A stretch of DNA of 64,000 nt from Zygnema cylindricum (Eukaryota > Streptophyta > Zygnematophyceae > Zygnematales > Zygnemataceae). Shown here one piece after another: positions 51,615-64,000 of the stretch. Made by a program: the position numbers and the translations under genes. The notes beneath the pieces were generated by a model. The model searched no databases. It had not been told where the DNA came from and saw only the letters and a list, made by a program, of their open reading frames with translations. Where the stretch lies: assembly GCA_037447655.1 (NCBI GenBank), contig JBBHKE010000508.1:76473-140472 (forward strand), given 5' to 3'. The stretch's first letter is position 1; the number at the start of each line of letters is the position of its first letter.

Positions 51615-53578
51615 TGGAAAGTCATTTGATCCCTTCAAATGCACTAAGATAATCAGAATCAGTTTTGAGTCTGAGAGTGAGGAGAACTTAGATCTTCCCA
51701 GAAGGAAAACAAGTGACAAAGTGATTGCAGATTCATGCGAGATCCAAGATGGGAGAGATATATCGGAATCTCCTCATATTTTTACACACTCTGAGGAGAG
51801 AGAGGAAGAGGAGTCAGAACCGGCTTCCATGGATAGGGGAGTCGATGAGACAGTAAGGGGGAACCCGAGAATTCCCTCCATTCTTGCTTCATACTTTGAG
51901 GGAGGACAAAGGAGGAGCAAAAGACTACAAGAAAAACAGGCTGCTCACAAGGTAAAGAAGCTATCTCACCCAAATGAGCCTCAGTCATACTCTGAGGTAA
52001 TGAACAGCCCAGAGAAAGACCGATGGGTCACAGCCATAAATGATGAGATGGCTTCCATCATGGAAGCTAATACTTGGGAGTTGGTGGACTGCCCTCCAAA
52101 CAGAAAACCTATCGGGTGCAAATGGGTATTTAAATTGAAATTGAACCCAAATAATACCATTGAGAAATATAAGGCTCCGTTGGTAGCAAAGGGGTTCACC
52201 TAAAAAGATGGGATAGATTATGAGGAGACATTTGCTCCAATGGTTCGGTTCCCATCTGTAAGGATTCTACTTTGTATAACAACAGCGGAAGACATGGAAA
52301 TTCACCAAATGGATATGAAGACCGCTTTCCTCAACGGTGAACTTGAGGAAGAAATCTTTATGCGACAACCCGAGGGATTTATAGAGGATGGAGAAGAGAG
52401 CAAATCTACAGGCTCATAAAGTCCTTATATGGACTAAAGCAGGCTCCTACACAATGGAACAAGAAACTAGATGAGTTTCTCACCAGTCTGGGATATATTT
52501 GGATCAGTTCTGACCATTTTATTTATATGTTTGAGGATGAGAATGGTGTGATATTTATTGAAATTTATGTGGATGATCTGCTGGTGTTAAGAAAATCTAT
52601 GGAAAAGATCAATAAGTTAAAAAAAGATCTTAGAAGCAGATTTGACATGAAGGATTTAGGGGAGGCTAAATATATTTTGGGGATTCAAATGGAAAGAGAT
52701 AGAGGGAAGAGAATAATCAGATTTACTCAGAAGGAAGCTATCGAAAATATGCTTGAGAAATTTCTGATGGAAAAGGCAAACAGTTGTACCACTCCCATGG
52801 ACTTGAAGAAAGTAAGCGATGGGAGTGTAGAAGAAGGAGTGATAATACTAGATGATCAGATGAGTCCGTAAGAGAGACAATTTATGAAGTCAATTCCTTA
52901 CAGACACGTTGTAGGAAGCTTTATTTACTATATGAACTGTACTAGACCGGACATAGCAGGAGCAGTTGGAGTCCTCTATAGAAGCCGTAATGATCCTAGA
53001 AAGAGAGATTGGGAGGCAGCCAAGAGAGTCATGAGATACTTGGTGGGAACCAGGGATGTATGGTTGTATTTCGAAGGGGAGCACACTGACATCACTACTT
53101 GAAGTGATACTAGTTATAGGGATGCACCTATGAGAAGATGCACTTCTGGGTATGTGTTATATGTGGGGGAAGGTGTTTGTTGTTGGAGTAGCAAGCAACA
53201 ATAGGTGGTTGCTCAATCCACTTTAGAGGCTGAGAATATGGCCTCTTGTTCTACTGTGAAAGAGCTGATGTGGGTCAAGTCTTTATTGCAATAACTAGGG
53301 TATATGAAAAAGGGAGTACATGAAGTGTTTGTGATAATCAGGCTGCAATTGCAATTGCGGCCAATCCAAAACATCATTTTAAAGCTAAGCATATGGATAT
53401 AAGATTGAGTTTTGTAAGGGAAAAGGTTGAAAACAAAATTGTGAATCTTGTGTATAGAGGTGATGGGGAAATGGTAGCTGATATGATGACAAAGCCTGTG
53501 CCCTCTCCCAGTTACAATACTCCAGATGAAAGTGTGGGTTAAAAGAGAAACTAAAATTAGACTAGAAAATAAAGGGAG
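51615..53578 (+). pseudogene. A3: family A integrase end, RT and RNase H
   Basis: Begins in GKSFDPF, the position where element A2 entered B, and reads through the linker (DISESPHIFTHSEEREEEES, YFEGGQRRSKRLQEKQAAHK) into RT. A stop at about 52201 and a frameshift near 52407 interrupt it. The frame 52527-52871 has YVDDLLVLRKS intact, and 52884-53102 includes MNCTRPDIAGAVG. RNase H (53100-53560) has stops and a lost base near 53330. Gag, protease and most of integrase are missing. A purine tract (AAATAAAGGGAG) precedes the LTR. Confidence 0.85.
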
Positions 53579-54585
53579 TGTTGAAATCACTAGATTTAGG
53601 GGAGATATTTTCTAGGATTTAATTGATTAGAATAGCTAAAAGAAACAGCGTAGGCAACTTGCCTCCACCTTCTCTCTCTATCCCCGATACTTATTATAGT
53701 CACAGAAAGAAAGAGAGGGGGGTGGAGCCATGGCTTCATCAGCTCCTTAGGTAGGACTAAAGAGTGACCTATGTCACTCTCAACAAAAAATTTGAGTTCG
53801 GCAGGGCTCGAACCTACGACCAGCAGAGCGAGACGTAGCCGTCAGCTCTTACCGGTCTGTCGTAGTAGTCCATTAGGATGCATAGGGTTTGATAGCTACC
53901 TAAACATTAGCTAGATCATTAATTCAATTAACGCAATAACAAATTGAGGACATAGAAACTAGTTGAGGTTTTTGTATGCACGAAACAAATGAACCGAACA
54001 TTTTTTATTTTGAACGGCTAACATTAAAAGTCGGTTTGGATCCTACGACCCTCAACATCGCCGCAATCTCGGAATGGCTGCCTTGGCGGTTTTTTGACAT
54101 GACATGACCTGTCGATACGTGGTAAGATATCATTGGGAAGTGAGAATCCCAGGGAGCACGAGGACAAGTCTGAAGGAGACAAACGTCCACTCCATGGTCT
54201 TCTCGTACACAAGCCGTACAGAATATACATCGGCCCTAGTACCTTTATGTACTGTACAGTCTTCTGATTGGTTCATACATCAGTAGATAGGGGTTGTGAG
54301 AGAGGTTTAGGACTTAGAGGATTAAGGAGTTAGCCGCCTCTCTTCGAATAAGCATGTATAAATGTTGGCATCTTTGCCACTTGAAATTTAATCGTCTGGT
54401 TGGGCATTTTCAGTGATTCTTTTTGCTCTAGACTCAGGGGAGTCCAGACGGTACAGATGTGCAGTCAGAGTGTCTATTTGCTTGCTTGGGTAGTAGTTGT
54501 TCTAGTTAAAAGTGGGTTAGTGAAAAAACTACCTAGAGGCTTCCTAAATTTTGTAATCCAAATAGTGGACAGTGTAATATCTTAT
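53579..54585 (+). repeat. 3' LTR of A3 (family A, ~1007 bp)
   Basis: TGTTGAAATCACTAGATTTA start. The end is diverged near 54585 (AATATCTTA for GAATTGCA). The antisense B box reads GGTTCGAGCCC (53814-53804), with a run of six T beyond it. Confidence 0.85.
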
Positions 54586-54599
54586 AGTTAACGGAGTCA

Positions 54600-54790
54600 A
54601 TTTGTATGTTACTTTGGGAGATTATAGTGTGGTGATTATCTGTTTGCGATGAAATTTGACTTGTGAGTGAGTTTTTAACGTGTGATAAAGATCAGTGTTT
54701 GATAGGATTTTTTGACAGCTTCTGCTTAAGTATGTCTACTTCTACAACTACAACTGCAGCACCACATGCATCACTTGTCATAGAACAACA
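54600..54790 (+). repeat. D-family LTR fragment (3' end only)
   Basis: Matches the last ~190 bases of the D/E LTRs, including the encoded gag start MSTSTTTTAAPHASLVIEQQ and terminal AACAACA at 54790. The rest of that LTR, and any internal region, is missing. It abuts family A integrase codons at 54791. Confidence 0.7.
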
Positions 54791-56950
54791 AAGTTTACAG
54801 TCTTGACACGGATAGGAAAAAATGGAAACTAGATGCTAAGGGAAAACGTAGATACTTTGTAGGATATGATGAGGATGTCATAGGGTATAGAGTCTATGAC
54901 TTAGCAAAAAGAGATATCATTTTGGTCAAGCACCTAGTTGTCATGGATGAAGGGAAGTCATGTGACCCTTTTAAATATACCAAGAAGATAAGAATCAGAT
55001 TTGAGTCCAAAGTTGAGGAGGATTCCATCTTTCCTGAAAAGGACATGAGTGATACAGGGATTCTAGATTCGGGGGAGATCCAAGATTTAGGAGATCCACC
55101 AAAAACGTCACATATTCCCAGGTACTTTGGGGAGCCACAAGAGGAGGAACCGTAACCTGCTTCCAAGGATTGAGGAGCTCATGAGGCAGTAAGGAGAAAT
55201 CTAAGACTTCCCTCCATCCCAGCTTTGGAGTTTGAGGGAGTGAGAAGGAGCAGCAAAAAGATACAACAAAAACAGGGCGCTCACAAGGTAACAAAGCTAT
55301 CTCACCCAGATGAGCTTCAGTCATACTTGGAGGTCGTGAACACTCCGGAGAAAGGCAGATGGATTAGAGCCATAAATGATGAGATGACCTCAATCATGGA
55401 AGCAAATACTTGGGAACTAGCAGACTGTCATCCGGAAAGAAAATTGATTGGCTATAAATGGGTGTTTAAACTAAAATTGAACCCACAAAACACCATTAAA
55501 AGATATAAGAATCGATTGGTAGCGAAGGGGTTCACCCAAAAGGAGGGGATTGACTTTGAGGAGACTTTTGCTCCAATTGTTAAGTTCCCATCAGTAAGGA
55601 TTATCCTCAGTTTGGCAGCAGCGGAAGACATAGAAATAGACCAAATGGATATTAAGACTGCCTTTCTAAATGGTGAGTTAGAGGAAGAAATTTTCATGAG
55701 GCAACCCGAGGGATTTGTGGAGGAAGGAGAAGAGAGCAAACTCTGCAGGCTCATAAAGTCTTTATATGGACTGATGCAATCTCCTTGAGTGGAATAAGAA
55801 ACTAGATGAGTTTCTCATCGGTCAGGTATATATCCGGATCAGCCCTGACCATTCTATCTGTATGTTTGAAGATGAGAATGGTGTCATCTTTATTACAATT
55901 TGTGTGGATGATCAGCTTATGCTAAGTAAGTCTTTTGAAAAGATCAATAAGTTAAAGAAAGATCTTAGAAACAGATTTGTTGTTAAAGATTTAGGTGAGG
56001 CAAGATATATTTTGGGGATCCAAATGGAGAGAGATAGGGGGAAAAGGATTATCAAACTTACTCAGAAAGAAGCAATAGGTAATATGCTTGAGAAATTCCA
56101 TATGGAAAAGGCAAACAGTTGTACCACTCCCATGGACTTGAAGAAAGTAAGTCATGGGAGTGTAGAAGGAGGAGTGGGAATCATAGACTTGAAAAAAGTA
56201 AGTGATGGGAGTGTAGGAGGAGTGAAAATCTTAGATGTTCCGATGAGTCCAAAGGAGAGAGATTTTATGAAGTGTATTCTTTATAGACAGGTCATAGGAA
56301 GTTTGATCTATTTTATGAACTGTACAAGGCCCGACATAGCGGCAGTAGTAGGAGTCTTAACAATCCTAGGAAGAGAAATTAGGAGGCAACCAAGAGAGTC
56401 ATGAGATATTTGGTAAGAACTAGAGAGTTATGGTTGCATTTGGGTGGGGAGCACACTAATATCACTACTTGGAGTGATGCTAGTTATGGGGAAAGACTTA
56501 TAAGAAGATGCACTTCTGGGTATCTGTTGTATGTGGGGGAAGGTGCTTGCAGTTGGAGCAGTAAGCTACAAAAGGTAGGTGCTTTGTCTACTATGAAGGG
56601 TGAGTATATGGCCTCTTGTTTTGTTGTGAAAGAGTTGATGTGGGTCAAGTCCTTTTTGGAAAAACTAGGGTATATGAAGAACGGAGTGCATGAAGTTTTT
56701 TGTGATAATCAAGTTGCCATTGAAATTGCAGCTAATCCAAAATATCATTTCAAAGCTAAGCATATGGACATAAGGTTGAGTTTTGTGAGAGAAATAGTTA
56801 AGAATAAGATTGTGAATCTTGTATATAGATCAGATGAGGAAATGGTGGCCGATATGATGACAAAACTAGTACCTTCTCCCAAGTTATAATATTGCAGAGA
56901 AAAGTGAGGACAAAAACTGAAGTTAAAAATAGACAAGAAAATAAGGGGAG
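54791..56950 (+). pseudogene. A4: family A integrase end, RT and RNase H
   Basis: Starts at VYSLDTDRKKWKLDAKGK in the integrase C-terminal region. The linker and RT follow, with stops near 55154 and a frameshift at about 55785. The RT active site reads CVDDQLMLSKS instead of YVDDLL. A 51-bp in-frame tandem duplication lies at 56135-56233. RNase H (56401-56889) is open: TTWSDASYGERLIRRCTSGY, MKGEYMASCFVVKELMW, DNQVAIEIAANPKYHFK. The Glu of MEAEY is changed to Gly-Glu context. A purine tract precedes the LTR. Confidence 0.85.
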
Positions 56951-57575
56951 TGTTGAAATTATTAGATTTATAGGGTATTTTCTAGGTCAAAATAAATAAA
57001 TACAATAGAAAAATAAAAAGCGCACACAACCTGCCTCCACCTCCTCTCTCTACCCACCATACTTGTTGTAGTAAGTGAAGGATAGAGAGGGTGGTTGAGA
57101 CATGGTTGTCCTAGTTCAAACACGCACGACTAAAGAGTGAATTATGTTACTCTCATCAAAAGGTTAAGTCTTGCGGGACTCGAACCTCTGACAAGCAAAG
57201 CGAGGCGTAGCCGTCAGATCTAACCAATATGTCGTCGAAGTTTGTTAACATGCATAGGGTGTGATATTTATTTAAACTGTGTTTTTATCCTGAATCCGAT
57301 TAACCGAATGACAAATGATAGAACATAGAACCAAGTAACATACATTGCAAACATTATCTCGCACAAAACAAATGAATTGGACATTTGTTTTTACGACTAA
57401 TATTGAATGTCGGTTTGTGATCCGACGGCACATATAGCACCTGAAATCTCAGATTGGTCACCTTGGCGGTTTGTGGACGTGGCGTGACCTAGTAACACGT
57501 GGAGCGATAACATTCGGTCATGGGATATCCAAATAACAAAAAGACGAGTTAAAAGTGGACACGTGTCCACTCAAT
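56951..57575 (+). repeat. 3' LTR of A4, truncated
   Basis: TGTTGAAATTATTAGATTTA start. The antisense B box GGTTCGAGTCC (57186-57176) is intact although the LTR is otherwise strongly diverged. It is cut at 57575 by a D-family LTR after ~625 of ~997 bases. Confidence 0.85.
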
Positions 57576-58393
57576 TGTTGTCTTTTTGGAAAGCTTGCAG
57601 TCTCACAGCAGCGCAGCTGCTTTACAGACAAAGCAGCGCAGCTGCTATACAAACAGAGCAGCGCAGCTGCTATACAGCAGAGCAGCTGCTATCAGCAGAG
57701 CAGCTGCTATTCAGCAGAGCAGCTGCTATACAGCAGAGCAGTTGCTATACAGCAGAGCAGCTGCTATACAGCAGAGTAGCACAGCAACAGAGCAGCGCAC
57801 CACCGAAGCTGCAACACAGACAGGACAACGCAACCATGATTATATTTGATATGGTCCGTACGACAACGCAGCGTCTGATATTCTTAATGTGATTCTGTAC
57901 AAGATAGAGCAACTGCGATAGATACGATTCTAGTCAACTTAATAGGAACTCAGTGGTAACTTAGTGGGTAACTCAGAGGTAGCTTAGTGATAGCTCAGTG
58001 GTAGCTTGACAGATTAGTGGTAGCTTGTTGGTTTGATGTACCTCTCAAGTACACTGGTGTTGCCAGTTCAACAGAAGTATAAGACTTAGGACTCATAACA
58101 TATTATGCATCCAGACTTCCAAGTAGTAAAACTACAAACAGTTTTAGGGAAACTTCTGAGTATTATATCTTGAGTGTTGTCAGGTCAATTGTGCTGAAAC
58201 TTTGGGAGTTATCACTGTTTATGCTACTCTATATTTTGATAGAGTTTTGTGAAGTTTGGATGCTTGTATAAGAATTGGTGAGCACTTAAGAACAACTGTT
58301 TGGTAGGATTCTTGATAGCTTCTGCGAGTGTATCATGTCTACTTCTACTACTACTGCTGCTCCTCCACCTGCACCGGTGGTTGTAAAACAACA
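57576..58393 (+). repeat. D-family LTR, complete (818 bp)
   Basis: Starts TGTTGTCTTTTTGGAAAGC and ends AAAACAACA, in plus orientation. It has about 8 minisatellite units (57600-57790) and the encoded gag start at 58335. No D internal region follows, so this is a solo or truncated LTR. Confidence 0.85.
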
Positions 58394-59076
58394 AAAGCAA
58401 CTGCGACGCAGATTGAACAAAGAAGTTGCGACGCAAATGGGACAAAGCAGCTGCGGCTAATTTGGGTATAACTTGTACGGGACGAAGCAACTTCGAAGAA
58501 GTAGCGGTGATGATGAATCGAGTCAACGGACGAGATTCATAAGAAGAACGGAAGAAACTAGCCGGCGGCAAGTATTTGTATAATCATTTAGTATAGATTC
58601 TCAGTAATATTGATTGTACAGTGGTAGATTAGTTTTAGCGTGATTAGGAGTAATTAGATCTTAGTGGCAGTTTTGTGTTTTGGACGTATCTCTTAGGAAC
58701 ACCTGTATCGCCGGTACAGCATTATGTAACATGACAACTAAGATTAGATTCTCACTACGAGTATAAGACTTAGGACTTAGAACGTTTTATGTATCCATAC
58801 TTCCAGACTGTGTAAGCTGCAGACTGTTTTTGGGAAACTTCTGAGTTACCGATCTTGGTGTATGTTGGATCAATTGAGCTGAAACTTTGGGAGTTGTCTG
58901 TCTTTGTAGTATTATATATTGCGGTATAGTTTGAAGCAGTTTGAACCTTTGTATCAGATTTGGTAAGCTGTAGAAAACATTTGTTTGATAAGATTCTTGA
59001 TAAGCTTCTCTGAGTGAATCATGTCTACTTCTACCACTACTGCTGCTCCTCCATTTGCACCGGTGGTCGTAGAACA
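58394..59076 (+). repeat. E LTR: diverged D-family LTR
   Basis: From about 58640 it aligns with the D LTR (AAGTATAAGACTTAGGACT-like, GGGAAACTTCTGAGT, ATGTCTACTTCTACC, ending GTAGAACA). The first ~60 bases contain three ~25-base units of the form AACTGCGACGCAGATTGAAC, a different repeat in the place of the 19-bp minisatellite. It ends against family F integrase. Confidence 0.7.
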
Positions 59077-61590
59077 AAGACATCCCCAAATTCTCAAATG
59101 ATGAATTGTGGGCTTTCTACCACTCTAGAACTCCTTCGGTGTTTTATTCCCGGAAATTGAAGTGAGTCTTTGGTTACAAATGTAATTTGGCGTAAGAATC
59201 GCATCTCCCCACAAAACATTTCTCGTTCGGAGCTATGAACCATCGCACGAACCATTTTTTGTAAGGTACGATTATTCCTCTCGGCCACTCCATTTGATTT
59301 GGGAGCATATGGCGTCGTGAATTGATGCCTTATCCCCCACTCCTTACAATACCTCTCAAAAACAACAAACTCCCCTCCATTATCCGACCGAATGGACTTT
59401 AAGCTTCTTATCAATTTGCCTTTCAGCCATTGCATGCCACTCTTTAAATGTTACGAATGCATACAATTACTTTTTGCAATAAATACACCCATGACTTCCG
59501 AGAAAAGTCATCAACAATCACCAAAGTATACTTGTTACCTCCAATTGTCTCGGGTTTAATATGTTCACAAAGATCGATGTGGACAAGCTCCAAAGGATTT
59601 TGAGCTCGATGCTTGATTTCTTAGTTCGGATGGGATTTTCGAATTTGACGTCCTTGGCTACATCCTCCGCATCCATTCACCTAATCACCGGATGTGAGGT
59701 CCAAACCCCTCCCCTAAGAATGTCGAATCATCTTCTTTAATTTTACCTTGGATGTGTGACACATCCGGTGATGCCATAAGGTAAGATCACCATTCAATTC
59801 CGAAATTTGATGTGAAATTTCCCACGGCGGGAACTTTAGATTTCGGCCTCCTCCATACGAGTCGACTATGATTCGCATCTGTAACAACCGCTTCTCATTC
59901 CAAATCTCAATAGATTGATCACCTCTCGCAAGTAAACTTCCACCAATCCGTTGAATTTGTGGAACACTTAACAAATTGACAGAACCGTCCGAAATATAAA
60001 GAGTATTTTGTAGACGATTTCTCCTTTCCATCATTATCCCATGAAAGGAGATCAAGCTAAACCGTGCCAATTGTACCAACCGAAATGACATGGCCGCTTG
60101 CTACCGTAATAAACTTTGGAACCGTAAGTTCCCTCATGTCATCAAACAAGGTGGCATCCGTGCAAACATGGTGGGATGCCCCCGTATCAATAATCCACTC
60201 TTTCTCCAAATTTCCTTCACTACTCACCGAATCAAGGGTAAGGTTAAGTACTGGAAAAACATCACCGGTTTAATTACCATAGTCAAAGTAATTTGCATTA
60301 TCGTAACCACGGCCGCCACTGCGGCCACCTCCTCGGTCGCCACCTCGGTCGCCTCTATCACCTCCTCTACATCCTTTTCCACCTTTGGAATCTCTATTCT
60401 TCGCATAACATTAAGGGCTCGTATGCCACCACTTAGCACAAAAATGACATTGCTTGTCCTTATCCGGACAAGAGGAAGACAACTGTCTAAGCCGGTTACA
60501 TCGGTAGCATGTCACATTGGAAAGATCCGAATGGACCTTGGGTGGACGAACTTGCTCCTTCTTGTTGCCTCGGCCGCCGCCACCACCACCTCCGGCCACC
60601 TCCTCTACCACCCTCTCTACCACCGGCATAATTATCCGAGGTTTCGGAAGTAGTACAGTTAAGAACTCCTCCTTCTCCACTTGAAGAAGCCGTTGGAGTT
60701 CCCTCTGACATTTTGATGAAATTAACGGTGAATCCGAAGGTGTTATCCGCCTTCGCTCGTAAAATAGTTTTAAGATGCGAAAGCTTCTCCGGTAAAGCAT
60801 TAAGAAAAACACTACATTTATCCGCATCCAAGATAACTCGACCATTGTTGATTAATTGCTCGAGTATAATATCGAAGCGCTTCACGACATCATCCATCAA
60901 TTCATCTAACTTGATTTTAAAATTCATAAAGTCGGTATAAACATATTGACCCTTTTTCTCAACGCCTTTCTCATATTGCTCCTCAAGTGCTTGTCAACAC
61001 TCATGGGACGTGCAGTGAGCGAGGAAATGATCAAGTACGGAAGAAGTGCAATTTTTCATCAAACCGGTCGTTGCCGCAATATCTTTCAACCTCCATTGGG
61101 CACACACCTTGCTCTCGATTGACATTTTCTCCTCTCCATTGATAATTCTCCAAAGCTTCTTGGGAATAAATTGGCCTGAAATGAACTTTTTCCAAACGAC
61201 ATAATTGGTGCCATTAAAGGCCAAGGATTTCCCCGACATGTTATAATTTTCTTCGTTTTCCAATCCTTCGCCAAAATCAGACTCTTCTTCTTCTATCTTC
61301 GCCTTTCCCTTCCTAATCCTCACTCTTATTAGCTCCTCCATTGAATGGATCGGTAGCAGGAAAGGAAGTGTTTCCTTTACTCTCACTCGGTTGAGTCTAA
61401 AAACAAAATCTACATATCTCATAAGTGTATCAAACATTTCCTCGAATTTTCTCTCCGTATTACGGGTCTCCTCAAATTGAGAACCCAAAAAGCTGAACTC
61501 TCTTGCTCTCTCGGAAGTCGACATGGGGGAAGGGGTATTTCGAATTTTCTTCCTCCCCATGCGCACTCTCTCTAACTCCGAAGCACTAGA
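59077..61590 (-). pseudogene. Copia family F gag-pol, 5' part
   Basis: A distinct copia family on the minus strand. Gag: 61566-60994 (MSTSERAREFSFLG, GKSLAFNGTNYVVWKKFISG, AQWRLKDIAATTGLMKNCTS), then 60927-60496 (LDELMDDVVKRFDIILEQLI, FLNALPEKLSHLKTILRAKA). A zinc-knuckle-like CYRCNRLRQLSSSC, lacking the His, lies near 60500-60460. Protease is frame-shifted around 60200. A pre-integrase region (60091-59714) has LWHHRMCHTSKVKLKKM. The integrase core (59435-59094) has SIRSDNGGEFVVFERYCKEW and PKSNGVAERNNRTL. It is cut at 59077; no RT or RNase H is present. Gly/Arg-rich repeats occur in gag. Confidence 0.82.
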
Positions 61591-62520
61591 TTTGGTACCA
61601 ATTATTGGATCTTAAGCAAAAGACATTCACTCAAACATAAAACATTACACAGCGGAAGCTCATAAAAGACAAGAGGAAAAATCGACCAAAAAAGAATTAT
61701 AATTGTTCTTGGCCGAAGCCTCTTTACATCATCTCTCTTCTCTCTCTTCTCTCTCTCTTTCAATAATCTCATACTCTAAAGAGTAATACTCCAAGGTTTT
61801 AATTCTCTGCAACTGTACATTGCTGCCTGTACACTCTGCTACTCTCCACTAGCAGATAGCAAGGTAAAACAAGCAAGTCTAGCATGGTGACAAACTCTGT
61901 CCTTAGTTAACTGTTGCACACTGTAGGTAAACTTCCACGTAGGAAGGGGCACACGCTTCTTCCTTCGAAACGACAAACTTCCAAAAGTGAACATTAACAC
62001 GTGTCGCGTGTACGCACCAAACAAAGTGCCTGTACACGAAACACGAACACCTGTCCACAAAATAAAAGTCACGCGAAACGAAATAGTACGTTTCGTTCGC
62101 GGACGCCTCAAATAGTGCCACGAAACGTCATCGCACATTTCATACGATGTCGCGACACAAAGCGTCAATCAAAATATAGTTGGTATGCCGTTTTGCGTTA
62201 AAATGGCGATTCGGCGATATCCCAACACAGTACACTATTGTGTTACGATCATATTGCAATTTTTTTGTCGTCGCATATTTAACTATTGTGAAAGAGTTTA
62301 CAACACATCCCAAAAAAAAAACAGAATACAATATGTTCATAATGGAACACCACCCTAAGAAACTCTCCCTCACGTTGCTTTGTTGTTCGAGCACTGTGTT
62401 GCAAAATAATGGTGAAGAGCCGTTAATAAGAACAAGATTAGCACGTTTCACACTAAAGCCTAATGAAAGAAATATCGCTTTTACTCAACATGTAACGGCG
62501 CTACTTTCTGTTTAGAAGCA
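61591..62520 (-). repeat. Probable 5' LTR of family F (boundaries uncertain)
   Basis: Lies directly upstream of family F gag. On the minus strand TTGGTACCAAATC (about 61602-61590) resembles a degenerate classical tRNA-Met primer site (TGGTATCAGAGC), unlike families A-D. Pyrimidine-rich CTCTCTTC repeats occur at 61729-61762. No second LTR copy is in the window, so the ends cannot be fixed. Confidence 0.4.
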
Positions 62521-64000
62521 AAAGCAGACAACTGAGGTCTATATTCTTGTGCTTTATATAACCTTGTAACGGAAGGCCACTGGAGCGTCTTAGACTTCCT
62601 ACACATCCTCACTTGGGGAATTGGTCAAGGGCATGGGATCTGTTTAGAGGTGTTTAAGGTTTCCAATCAATATTAGCTTTAGATTTTATTATTTTTCTGG
62701 ACTGTATGTGCGTTTATCTGGATTGATTGGTGTGTTTCTTATCTTATTCATTTGATTGTTGTGTTCTTTTGTCGGTGCTTCATGACTATACTTGATCATG
62801 TACATGCCACATAAATGCATCACATAAAAGATGGTGGTCAATATTTTTGGCCCACTAGGGTTTTGGATGCCGTGAAAGCCTTATCAGGAAAAAATGCAAA
62901 AGAAATTTTAAATCGCAGTTGTCCAGTCAACTTAAAAGAACAAGAGCAAGTGCTTTTTTACACCACGAAGTACATCTACACCCAGAAGTACTTCTACAAA
63001 ATTACCACACTACAACAAACACGACTATAACTACATCATTTGAATTTGTGCTTCCCACATGATTTTCTAATTCGTTGGTTATTTTTAATGTTTTGTACAC
63101 CATCGTATAAATTGATCAATCGATACCACAATGGTACATACACCTGCGAGAGTTGAAATTATCACAAGAACGATGTTACTAGCCTTGTTGATCCAAGCAG
63201 AATGCAAAATTCAAAACAAGTACACCGCTTATCTCCGTTAGGGTTTGTCATTATCCAGACACTCAAAAGTACATTTTCTCATCACAGAGTTCTCCTATTC
63301 TCAATCGTGACATCATTATCGGAAGGTGAGATTGTTCATCTGATAATGGAAATCCAAATGTTGATAACAAAGTTGAAGGCCTTTTATCTGCACAGAAAGG
63401 TCATACATCTTACTGCAATGAGAAGTGTACAGGTTAAAACAAGATGGTCAAAAATTAAGCAAAAACTGAACCATTTACTGTACACTTGAAAAACAACACG
63501 GTATATAAACCTACAAATTCCAAAAATATAAGAAACAAGAAAAGAAAATTGAGAGATATAAAAAAAGAAGGACAAGTTATAATTTGCTAGTGTGACTAAT
63601 GTTTCTTGAGACAAAAACAACAATATACAAGTGCCATTTATGCATGACTCGGTATGATCGCTGTGTACTTTGTTATATTAGAATATAAAGTGTGTCCACT
63701 GTACAAAAAGCATTTTTAAAACTATCGTACGGTTTAGGCTCTACCATTAGAATGAGATGGAGGTTGGGAAACAATAGTCGGGAATTCCGAAGGTAGTGTT
63801 GATGGATTGGAACTCTTTGAAAGATCTAAAGAGAAAAGTTTCGAATATACTCAAACTTTCAGCTCCAAAATGATATGTTTTGCTTCTACTCCGATGAAGG
63901 TGATGTATTTCTTCAATTAAGATTTCACCAATGTCTTAAACACTCTCAATTCGGTAAAATATAAACTCACAATAGCTAATAATTTTCCAAGTCTAAACGA
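62521..64000. other. Right end of the window, nothing recognised
   Basis: AT-rich, non-coding by eye. Short frames (62815-63030, 63202-63489) have no family features. A small direct repeat AAGTACATCTACACCCAGAAGT/ACTTCTAC lies near 62967-62997. It could be intron, intergenic or old transposon DNA. Confidence 0.4.

Noticed and set aside
62815-63489. Short plus-strand frames near the right edge
   Set aside because: 71-95 codons, no motifs and AT-rich codons; nothing separates them from chance.

Overview
The window looks like nuclear DNA of a streptophyte (land plant or close algal relative), probably not a flowering plant, though that last point is inference. Spliced exons of two plant-type genes occupy one island of about 13 kb. 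Nearly everything else is Ty1/copia LTR retrotransposon DNA, mostly decayed. No bacterial operon, CRISPR array, rRNA gene or complete tRNA gene is visible. Element family names (A, B, C, D, E, F) are mine.

Layout. 1-2231: 5' end of a minus-strand family A element. 2642-3319 and 32557-32835: one array of ~312-bp tandem repeats, split by a nest of retrotransposons. 3320-32556 is that nest: element C in the array, element B in C, and elements A1 (6297-12615, plus), D (12893-20643, minus) and A2 (21107-27466, minus) each inserted separately into B. A1, D and A2 have 5-bp target duplications that are perfect (D) or 4/5 matches (A1, A2). 32836-34281 is non-coding. 34282-37153 is a 3'-truncated B-type element (B2) ending at a GA microsatellite.

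Gene island. On the minus strand (42077 down to 37453) lies the N-terminal part of an EDR1/CTR1-like (Raf-like MAPKKK) protein. On the plus strand (44994-50195) lie eight exons of an importin-beta-like ARM/HEAT protein. The two are divergent, with 2.9 kb between start codons. Both are cut off in an intron near the flanking retroelements, so neither is complete here.

50290-59076 is a chain of truncated copia pieces. 59077 to about 62500 is a different copia family (F, minus). The rightmost ~1.5 kb shows nothing recognisable.

Two shared features of the A/B/C/D elements stand out. First, the sequence right after the 5' LTR matches the complement of the anticodon arm of initiator tRNA-Met, not the tRNA 3' end. 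It lies inside the gag reading frame, which already starts within the LTR, as in yeast Ty1. Second, the A, B and C LTRs carry an antisense tRNA-like module: an A-box-like stretch, a B box often identical to the Pol III consensus, and a T-run 15-25 bases downstream. Both were read by eye and need computational confirmation.
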